Of a stretch of DNA of 7,248 nucleotides, positions 1-4,536 are shown piece after piece. The stretch is from assembly GCA_009697485.1 (NCBI GenBank), contig SICY01000037.1, positions 1-7,248 on the forward strand. The letters run 5' to 3'. The notes under the pieces are model-generated. The model did no database searches and was not told the DNA's origin. It was given only the letters and a program-made list of their open reading frames with translations. A program made the position numbers and the translations under genes. Numbering within the stretch: the first letter of the stretch is position 1; each line of letters starts with the position of its first letter. This stretch comes from Nitrosarchaeum sp. GTDB lineage: Archaea; Thermoproteota; Nitrososphaeria; Nitrososphaerales; Nitrosopumilaceae.

Positions 1-38
1 TGTGTTGAAATAAAGAAACTATTAACAGTTAATCTGCA

Positions 39-70
39 ATACAATGAGTAAGAATAATGATTCATTGTAT
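39..70. repeat. Perfect 9-bp inverted repeat (hairpin)
   Basis: ATACAATGA at 39-47 is matched by its exact reverse complement TCATTGTAT at 62-70, around a 14-base loop. Just before it, 21-33 is a palindrome with 6-base arms around one base (ATTAAC-A-GTTAAT). No gene is seen in 1-163. The hairpin could end a transcript entering from the left or be a protein-binding site. Its function is unknown. Confidence 0.45.
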
Positions 71-122
71 GGATTTTTAATTATGATGAAATTGGTTATT
101 GAGAATTAAATTCTAAACTCTA

Positions 123-148
123 TTCCTAAATCCTTAAGTTTCTAGGAA
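123..148. repeat. Short hairpin before the repeat-protein gene
   Basis: TTCCTAAA at 123-130 can pair with 140-148 (TTCTAGGAA, one bulged C at 142), giving an 8-bp stem with a 9-base loop. It lies 15 bases before the TTG start at 164. Because the stem is AT-rich it may be fortuitous. If the gene has a leader, this would sit near its 5' end. Confidence 0.3.
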
Positions 149-163
149 ATAATATTATGAATA

Positions 164-427
164 TTGCCATACGATAAAGAGAAACAAAAAGAATACCTGA
201 AAGAGTATTTTTCAAGACCTGAAGTTAAAGAGAAACAGAAAGAACGTATGAAAGAGTATTTCTCAAGACCTGAAGTTAAAGAGAAAAGAAAAGAATACTC
301 AAAAAAGTATAATTCAAGACCTGAAAGAAAAGCGAAACAGAAAGAATACGCAAAAAAGTATAATTCAAGACCTGAAAGTATAGCACATGCCAAAGAACTT
401 AGAAATAAAGCGAAAATGAAAACATAA
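164..427 (+). CDS. Tandem-repeat protein, 17-residue SRPE units, function unknown
   Basis: An 87-residue, highly charged, Lys/Glu/Arg-rich protein with no membrane segment or signal peptide. Residues 13-80 are four tandem 17-residue units (200-250, 251-301, 302-352, 353-403), preceded by a partial unit at residues 3-12. The unit pattern is K-[EK]-Y-[FN]-S-R-P-E-x-x-x-x-x-K-E-x-x. SRPE is invariant, the last unit is the most diverged, and a short basic tail ends the protein. Each unit is probably a helix broken at the Pro. The start is TTG: an in-frame TGA lies at 158-160, the next in-frame ATG is residue 29 inside the repeats, and only a weak TATA-like CTTAAG (133-138) precedes it. I recall similar RPE-type repeats in phage and environmental proteins, but cannot verify this and assign no function. 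It could also be a fragment of a longer gene. Confidence 0.55.
   Translation: MPYDKEKQKEYLKEYFSRPEVKEKQKERMKEYFSRPEVKEKRKEYSKKYNSRPERKAKQKEYAKKYNSRPESIAHAKELRNKAKMKT
200..403 (+). repeat. Four tandem 51-bp repeats inside the coding region
   Basis: Units begin at 200, 251, 302 and 353. Units 1 and 2 are nearly identical (TATTT[TC]TCAAGACCTGAAGTT shared), units 3 and 4 share AAAAAGTATAATTCAAGACC, and all contain TCAAGACCTGAA. The period is 51 bases, a multiple of three, so copy-number changes would keep the frame. There are no unique spacers, which rules out a CRISPR array. Confidence 0.9.
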
Positions 428-438
428 ATTTCTAAACT

Positions 439-487
439 CTTTTCGTGTCTAAAATATGTCATATAAAAAGGGTTTAGTGTCGAAAAG
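439..487. repeat. Imperfect inverted repeat after the repeat-protein gene
   Basis: CTTTTCGTGTCTAAA (439-453) and TTTAGTGTCGAAAAG (473-487) are inverted copies, matching at 12 of 15 positions, with a central 3-base mismatch and a 19-base spacer. The element starts 11 bases after the stop codon. It could act as a terminator-like RNA hairpin or be a remnant of a small mobile element. Nothing else is seen between 488 and 581 except the possible minus-strand terminator. Confidence 0.35.
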
Positions 488-528
488 CTAGCTTTGATTT
501 TGAAATTAATAAGGATTCTTACTAATCT

Positions 529-534
529 AAAAAA
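529..534 (-). terminator. Possible oligo-T terminator of the coiled-coil gene
   Basis: Six consecutive T on the minus strand (A on the plus strand), about 50 bases beyond the TGA stop at 582-584. Archaeal terminators are often simple T runs; this one is short and AT-rich background makes it uncertain. Confidence 0.25.
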
Positions 535-581
535 TTATTCTTGAAAATTAATCACATGTTAAAAGTACTATGCCCAATAAA

Positions 582-968
582 TCAGCGCATTCTGGAATTA
601 GATTCTTTTTTATCATCTAGTTTTTTCTTTAATTCTAGATTTTCTTTTAATAATTTATCATTTTCTGTTTTTAATGTACTGACAGAATTTTGTCGACTAA
701 ATAATGGATGTCCAGGAGGAACAATTCCACCGGAATTCATGGTTAATAGTCCAGATGCATATCTCTGATATGATTGCTGAAATCCCTGTAGTTTTTTATT
801 GATTGATGCGTTTTCTTCAGCAAATTTTTCCTTCATTGGGTTTTCAAAAATTTTAAACAACGGATTAGATAAACCAGGAGGCAGTCTTGGAAATTGCAAA
901 GCAAGGTGAGGTATGTTTGGGTTTAATCCATAGATGTCCTTTAGCTGTTTAATTGGTAAATCTTCCAC
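582..968 (-). CDS. Coiled-coil protein with PPG-PLF repeats, function unknown
   Basis: A 128-residue soluble protein that I do not recognise. The N-terminal 40 residues are rich in Pro and hydrophobic residues. Residues 44-72 are a charged, Gln-rich helix. Residues 96-120 form a short leucine-zipper-like coiled coil: Leu99, Leu106, Leu113 at one heptad position, and Asn103, Asn110, Leu117 at the other. The motif P-P-G-x-x-x-P-L-F (30-38) recurs shortened as P-P-G-H-P-L-F (84-90), one before each helical part, suggesting an internal duplication of a hinge. No signal peptide or membrane span is visible. The start is GTG (968-966): an in-frame TAG lies four codons upstream, and a TATA-like box at 987-996 sits about 25 bases away, predicting a leaderless message. 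Oligomerisation through the C-terminal helix is an inference. Confidence 0.75.
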   Translation of the reverse strand: MEDLPIKQLKDIYGLNPNIPHLALQFPRLPPGLSNPLFKIFENPMKEKFAEENASINKKLQGFQQSYQRYASGLLTMNSGGIVPPGHPLFSRQNSVSTLKTENDKLLKENLELKKKLDDKKESNSRMR

Positions 969-986
969 GATATCTTGCTATTTTTG

Positions 987-996
987 CTATATTTTT
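987..996 (-). promoter_or_regulatory. TATA-like box for the coiled-coil gene
   Basis: On the minus strand this reads AAAAATATAG. Its centre is about 24 bases before the GTG start, the distance expected for a leaderless archaeal transcript. Confidence 0.45.
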
Positions 997-1026
997 GCCT
1001 TGTCTTTAGGCGTTTGATATACTATA

Positions 1027-1062
1027 TAGCTAATTTGGAGTCATTTTAGCTCAATTTGAGCT
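1027..1062. promoter_or_regulatory. Operator-like tandem and palindromic sites
   Basis: TAGCTAATTTGGAG (1027-1040) is repeated with small changes as TAGCTCAATTTGAG (1047-1060), 20 bases further on, about two helical turns. The second copy forms a perfect 15-base palindrome at 1048-1062 (AGCTCAA-T-TTGAGCT). The sites lie between the TATA-like boxes of the two divergent genes (starts at 968 and 1107), a typical place for a regulator that binds as a dimer. No regulator can be named. Confidence 0.4.
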
Positions 1063-1102
1063 GATCGCAGATCCTTATAGATTCCTGTTTTAGATCGCAA
1101 AT
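1063..1102 (+). promoter_or_regulatory. Promoter of small zinc protein: TATA box between GATCGCA repeats
   Basis: A TATA-like CTTATAG lies at 1074-1080, centred about 30 bases before the ATG at 1107, so the transcript would start within a few bases of the ATG. It is bracketed by direct repeats of GATCGCA[GA]AT at 1063-1072 and 1093-1102, matching at 9 of 10 positions and spaced 30 bases. The right copy would cover the transcription start. This is a plausible repressor arrangement, not demonstrated. Confidence 0.4.
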
Positions 1103-1106
1103 ACGC

Positions 1107-1253
1107 ATGACAGAATCAATAAAGACATGTATCAGATGCAATAAAAACATCAAAGAAGAAGATCTACATAAAATTGTAATTTATGTGATTCAAGAAAAAT
1201 TCACCGAGCATCATTATGAACATGTTGAATGCCCCGAAAAGTTTACTGTTTAA
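1107..1253 (+). CDS. 48-residue putative C2HC zinc protein
   Basis: A small protein too short for ordinary gene calling. It has a CxxC pair at residues 8 and 11 (T-C-I-R-C-N-K) and, after a helical stretch rich in Ile/Val, a His cluster and Cys near the end (H35, H36, H39, C42). Together these make a plausible C2HC zinc site, C-x2-C-x27-H-x2-C. There is no signal peptide or membrane span. Support for it being real: an ATG with a well-placed TATA-like box and no competing gene on either strand over most of its length. Its TAA (1251-1253) overlaps the TAA of the convergent cyclase gene. I do not recognise a family. DNA binding or protein interaction would be usual for such microproteins, but that is inference. 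Confidence 0.65.
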   Translation: MTESIKTCIRCNKNIKEEDLHKIVIYVIQEKFTEHHYEHVECPEKFTV

Positions 1254-2080
1254 CCACTATACTCATAAACTGGGTAAACTTTACCAGTTAGTCTAGAACG
1301 GTATTTCCATTCGTTGTTTCTCCAAACAATTTCCTTAAATGAACTTTGAGAAGATGGATGCAATCTATGATATACATCATCGCCAATTAAGATTTGGTTT
1401 GGTTTTGCAAGTGATTGAATTTTAGAAGCAATGTTCATTGCAGGACCCATCAAATCAACAGGAGAAGCGTCTGGATTTGAACCATATCTAACAACTATGC
1501 TCTGGCCAAAATCAGCTCCAATTTTTACCATTAAATCAGGATAATCATATTGATTCAAAATAGGATTGATGCCTTTTTGGATTACTGTTAACATGGATTT
1601 TGCACAACTTACAGCATTATCTGCAACTAAAAGTGGATTCTCAGAAGCAACAAAATATCCAATCACTGCATCACCTACAAATTTTAAAACATATCCGCCG
1701 TAAAGAGTAATAACTGATGCCATCTCTAGAGCAAAAGAGCTTATTATGATTGCTAATTTGTCTTCAGGCAATTCTAATGTCATTGTAGTTGATCCTACTA
1801 AATCAACATAAAGTACTATTATGTCAAATTTGGAAAAAACATTTTTGCGCAGAAATTTTTCTGATTCATCTGTAATTCCAGTATATTCATAGCCTTGTTT
1901 TAATGCCCCCCAAATTCGTTTCTGTGTTTCTAGAATCATAGTTTCAGAATCTACAACTTTGTGTTCTTTTTGACCAAGTAACACATCTATCAAATTTGGA
2001 CTGGATTGTTCAGTTGATATTTTGGCATTTTGTTCAATTTGAGATTTGTTGGATTCATCAGGTGTGGACATTTTTATCAT
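1250..2080 (-). CDS. Class III adenylate/guanylate cyclase-like protein
   Basis: A 276-residue cytoplasmic protein with a Ser/Glu/Lys-rich, probably disordered N-terminus (about 1-50), a linker helix, and a class III nucleotidyl cyclase domain from about 85 to 275. In the family, this domain makes cAMP or cGMP from ATP or GTP as a dimer with two metal ions. The metal-binding Asp residues are present: D93 in Y-V-D-L-V-G-S-T and D137 in K-F-V-G-D-A-V. K133 and D209 (S-P-V-D-L-M-G) match the positions that select adenine, which favours adenylate cyclase. The Asn of the N-x-A-x-R motif is kept (N216), but the transition-state Arg is Lys220. There is no membrane segment, HAMP or PAS domain. It follows the zinc-ribbon gene by 1 base, so it is probably co-transcribed. 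The start is ATG at 2080. An alternative ATG at 2071 (residue 4) has a Shine-Dalgarno-like GAGATGAT (2083-2076) four bases before it and may be the true start. Confidence 0.9.
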   Translation of the reverse strand: MIKMSTPDESNKSQIEQNAKISTEQSSPNLIDVLLGQKEHKVVDSETMILETQKRIWGALKQGYEYTGITDESEKFLRKNVFSKFDIIVLYVDLVGSTTMTLELPEDKLAIIISSFALEMASVITLYGGYVLKFVGDAVIGYFVASENPLLVADNAVSCAKSMLTVIQKGINPILNQYDYPDLMVKIGADFGQSIVVRYGSNPDASPVDLMGPAMNIASKIQSLAKPNQILIGDDVYHRLHPSSQSSFKEIVWRNNEWKYRSRLTGKVYPVYEYSG

Positions 2081-2081
2081 C

Positions 2082-2204
2082 TCATTCTAGCGGAAAATCT
2101 GTATTGCAGATAGGGCATTTCCCCCTATCCCCCTTATAACCCTCATGGTAATACTGTAAAATCACGGAATTACAAAGATCACATCGAATTTTCCCTCTAA
2201 CCAT
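2082..2204 (-). CDS. 40-residue zinc-ribbon microprotein upstream of cyclase
   Basis: A small protein containing a textbook zinc-ribbon pattern: C8-D-L-C11 and C30-P-I-C33, that is C-x2-C-x18-C-x2-C, with basic residues at the N-terminus and aromatic residues (Y18, Y19, Y23) between the knuckles. Such ribbons bind one zinc and usually nucleic acid or a protein partner. ATG at 2204-2202, TGA at 2084-2082. One base separates it from the cyclase ATG, indicating a two-gene transcript. A TATA-like CTTAAATA (minus strand, 2234-2227) is centred 26 bases before the ATG, predicting a leaderless mRNA. A link to cyclase control is inferred from position only. Confidence 0.75.
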   Translation of the reverse strand: MVRGKIRCDLCNSVILQYYHEGYKGDRGKCPICNTDFPLE

Positions 2205-2226
2205 GCATAAAATAACCTGATTTTTC

Positions 2227-2259
2227 TATTTAAGATATACTTGATCTTAAGGTTTAAGG
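2227..2259. promoter_or_regulatory. Divergent promoters with shared inverted repeat
   Basis: Minus-strand TATA-like CTTAAATA at 2227-2234 serves the zinc-ribbon/cyclase unit (26 bases to its ATG). Plus-strand GTTTAAGG at about 2252-2259 is centred 27-28 bases before the GTG at 2283. Between and overlapping them is the inverted repeat TTAAGAT (2230-2236) and ATCTTAA (2244-2250), with a 7-base spacer. It overlaps the minus TATA box and abuts the plus one, so one dimeric regulator could control both directions. Confidence 0.4.
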
Positions 2260-2282
2260 ACAGTTAGAATTCGTTATTTCTT

Positions 2283-3122
2283 GTGCGTTTAGGTACAAGA
2301 TCTCCAAATGACTTTATTCAATACTTGAATAACAAAAATGAGAATATTCAACAGTCATTTCTTGCAAAAATAATGGGTCTTACCAAATCAATAAGCGTCA
2401 AGGTGATGTTGGGAGATGCAACAATTACCGAGCAAAAAACTTTTGATCCTGCACTTGTAAATGGTTTCTATCAAACAATCATTAAAGACTTGAAAGACTG
2501 GTCAGTTCAAGAAGTTTCAATTTCAAATAACGATGACCTTAGAAGAATTTTTACCAAATTTGAGATTAGAGAAGGAAATTATCTTATTTCAGGACACATG
2601 TCATTACAATATCATGTGTTGTTATACTACAAACCAGATCAGCGTGTCGTACAGTTGCAAAAAGAATTATCGGAGATAATTGATTTGACAAAAAACAAAG
2701 AACAGCAAATGTCAGATAACAGTGATCAATTTGTACTAAACAAATTAAAGGATAAAGGATACAAAGATTTTGATCATCAGAAATTATTTGAAATATTTTA
2801 CGAAAACGATGAGTTTAGAGAAAAAATCTACAAAGAAATTGAAAAAGATATTGAAGTTGATTTCCAGGATTTATCAAATAAAAAAACAAATCTAATCAAG
2901 GAATTAGACAATATGTTAGTTGAAACATATCAAACCAGCCCTGTCTTAATTGATGATACCAGATTGATAACAGGTGAAGAAGGATGTTTGTGTACATTTG
3001 ATATTGAATTTATACGAAATAAAACAAAAGAGGGTCTATTTGATCCTCGAAAGATCTCAGAGTCCGTAAAAGAAAACATCATCAAACGCTTAGATGACTT
3101 TTCTAAATTATTGACACCATAA
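2283..3122 (+). CDS. Conserved-looking protein of unknown function, 279 residues
   Basis: A soluble, charged protein that I do not recognise. It has two visible parts. Residues 1-118 look like a mixed alpha/beta fold with amphipathic strands (S-V-K-V-M-L-G at 38-44, Q-E-V-S-I-S at 75-80, Y-H-V-L-L-Y-Y at 109-115). Residues 120-215 are strongly helical and Lys/Glu-rich, with probable coiled-coil stretches. A final segment contains G-C-L-C-T-F near residue 235 followed by a C-terminal helix. The lone C-x-C is not enough for a metal site. No signal peptide or membrane span is seen. The start is GTG, supported by a TATA-like box 27-28 bases upstream and no Shine-Dalgarno. It stands alone: divergent from the zinc-ribbon/cyclase unit and separated from ilvA by 161 bases. 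It may be restricted to this archaeal lineage. Confidence 0.8.
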   Translation: MRLGTRSPNDFIQYLNNKNENIQQSFLAKIMGLTKSISVKVMLGDATITEQKTFDPALVNGFYQTIIKDLKDWSVQEVSISNNDDLRRIFTKFEIREGNYLISGHMSLQYHVLLYYKPDQRVVQLQKELSEIIDLTKNKEQQMSDNSDQFVLNKLKDKGYKDFDHQKLFEIFYENDEFREKIYKEIEKDIEVDFQDLSNKKTNLIKELDNMLVETYQTSPVLIDDTRLITGEEGCLCTFDIEFIRNKTKEGLFDPRKISESVKENIIKRLDDFSKLLTP

Positions 3123-3134
3123 TGTTTGAAATTA

Positions 3135-3283
3135 TTTTATAAAAACAGTTAAGCCTTAGGTCTAACAAATGCCCGTATTGAGAGAATTTAGTCCTCAGAT
3201 GTGGTTTTGACGACTGTTTTGAATTATTTGTTTGTGTTTCTCACAAATTGCGCACAAAAGCTGATTAAAAATCTAAATTTGAA
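3135..3283 (+). promoter_or_regulatory. ilvA upstream region: TATA-like palindrome and possible leader
   Basis: The perfect palindrome TTTTATAAAA at 3135-3144 is the strongest TATA-like box before ilvA. It predicts a start near 3165 and thus a leader of about 119 bases, unlike the leaderless genes around it. The leader would hold a 13-codon reading frame (3169-3210), with no Thr or Ile codons, and a perfect 6-bp hairpin TTTGTG/CACAAA (3231-3236 and 3242-3247). A nearer weak box (about 3222-3230) is an alternative. The TATA-like palindrome could instead belong to the end of the preceding transcript. Confidence 0.3.
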
Positions 3284-4534
3284 ATGGAAGAAGTCAAATA
3301 TCTCTCTTATCTAGCAGAATTTCCAATGAATCCCACTTATGATGAAATACTAAATGCAGACTCTTTGCGAGGAAACGAGGTAAAAAAAACACCGTTAGTT
3401 TATTCACCAATTTTTAGTAATCTTACAGGTTCACAAATTTATCTAAAGGCAGAATTTCAACAAAAAACAGGGTCATTTAAAATGCGTGGTGCGTATTACA
3501 AAATAAAATTATTGTCTACTGATGAAAAAAAATATGGAGTAGTTGCAGCATCTGCAGGTAATCATGCACAAGGTGTTGCATTTGCAGCATCATTAGAAAA
3601 AATACCATGTACAATCGTTATGCCAAAAAACGCATCACCATCAAAAGTGTCTGCAACCAAAGATTATGGTGCAAATGTCATTTTAGAGGGAATAAACTAT
3701 GATGAATCATCTGCAAAAGCAAAAGAAATTGCACAAGAAACTGGTGCTACGATGATACATGCATTTGATGATCCACAAATCATAGCGGCACAGGGAGTAA
3801 TCGGATTAGAGATTTTAGAAGATCTTCCTGATGTAGATGAGGTTTATGTTCCAATTGGAGGGGGTGGACTAGCTGCAGGAGTTTTAATTGCAATAAAAGA
3901 AAAAAACCCAAATATCAAAGTAATTGGTGTTCAATCAAGATCATTTCCATCAATGTATGAATCTCTTAAAAGTGGTTCTTTAACATCATGTGGTGGCGCA
4001 CGAACCATTGCAGATGGGATATCTGTAAAAATACCCGGAAAAATAACATTTTCAATAATTAAAGAATTGATTGATGAGATAGTGTTAGTTGATGATTCAG
4101 AAATTATCAAAGCAATGTTTTTGCTAATGGAGAGAATGAAATTTGTAGTTGAACCTGCAGGTGTTGTAGGTTTAGCTTATTTGATTTCAGCAAAACCCTC
4201 ACCTGGAAAGAAAGTTGTCGCGATCTTAACAGGAGGCAATGTAGACATGTATCTTTTAGGACAAATAGTAGATAAAGGATTGGCCACAATGGGACGTTTA
4301 CTGAAATTATCGATTTTGTTACCTGACAGACCTGGTGCCTTTAAGGAGATAGTAGATGAAATTAGTGCAGCTAATGCAAATATTGTGGAAGTAGTTCACG
4401 ATAGGTTAAGTTCAAACATTAGCGCAGGTTCTGCAGGAGTTACCCTAAGTTTAGAAACACAGGGAAAAGAACAGGCAGATAAACTAATCGAGACATTGCA
4501 AAAGAAAAACATCAAATTTAGTTTAATGACATAA
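3284..4534 (+). CDS. ilvA: Threonine dehydratase (threonine ammonia-lyase) with ACT domain
   Basis: A PLP-dependent enzyme that deaminates L-threonine to 2-oxobutanoate, the entry step to isoleucine; it also acts on serine in many members. At 416 residues it is of the single-ACT class. The catalytic fold-II domain spans about 15-335. K66 in G-S-F-K-M-R-G-A forms the PLP Schiff base, S-A-G-N-H-A-Q-G (90-97) supplies the Asn contacting the cofactor, I-G-G-G-G-L (191-196) holds the phosphate, and T-G-G-N (316-319) lies near the pyridine ring. The C-terminal ACT domain (about 340-416, beginning L-K-L-S-I-L-L-P-D-R-P-G) is the usual feedback-sensing part. ATG start. The gene ends 2 bases from the purE stop codon on the other strand. 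The biosynthetic role is inferred from family; no other ilv gene lies in this window. Confidence 0.95.
   Translation: MEEVKYLSYLAEFPMNPTYDEILNADSLRGNEVKKTPLVYSPIFSNLTGSQIYLKAEFQQKTGSFKMRGAYYKIKLLSTDEKKYGVVAASAGNHAQGVAFAASLEKIPCTIVMPKNASPSKVSATKDYGANVILEGINYDESSAKAKEIAQETGATMIHAFDDPQIIAAQGVIGLEILEDLPDVDEVYVPIGGGGLAAGVLIAIKEKNPNIKVIGVQSRSFPSMYESLKSGSLTSCGGARTIADGISVKIPGKITFSIIKELIDEIVLVDDSEIIKAMFLLMERMKFVVEPAGVVGLAYLISAKPSPGKKVVAILTGGNVDMYLLGQIVDKGLATMGRLLKLSILLPDRPGAFKEIVDEISAANANIVEVVHDRLSSNISAGSAGVTLSLETQGKEQADKLIETLQKKNIKFSLMT
4500..4510 (-). terminator. Possible T-rich terminator of purE, inside ilvA
   Basis: On the minus strand this reads GTTTTTCTTTT, starting about 27 bases past the purE stop. 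Because the genes converge with a 2-base gap, any purE terminator must lie within the ilvA 3' end. Confidence 0.25.
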
Positions 4535-4536
4535 AT

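Larger units (their letters stand above)
111..440. repeat. 11-bp direct repeat flanking the repeat-protein gene
   Basis: TTCTAAACTCT occurs at 111-121 and again at 430-440, on either side of the coding region at 164-427. The match extends left with gaps (AAA before both). It could be the footprint of an insertion or recombination event, or coincidence in AT-rich DNA. Confidence 0.35.

Noticed and set aside
200..403. CRISPR-like array
   Set aside because: The units are directly tandem with no unique spacers, and are in-frame coding repeats.
142..462. 106-codon minus-strand open frame with membrane-like composition
   Set aside because: It is the mirror of the 51-bp repeats: a period divisible by three keeps several frames open. 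Its hydrophobicity comes from reading Lys/Glu codons backwards. The plus-strand frame gives a coherent repeat protein.
541..768. 75-codon plus-strand open frame
   Set aside because: Shadow of the minus-strand coiled-coil gene; no promoter and no sensible protein features.
3169..3210. 13-codon frame before ilvA as a gene or attenuator peptide
   Set aside because: Too short to support, no Thr/Ile/Val/Leu codon enrichment of the kind used in attenuation; kept only as part of the leader description.
4107..4289. 60-codon minus-strand frame within ilvA
   Set aside because: Lies wholly inside the well-supported ilvA coding region.
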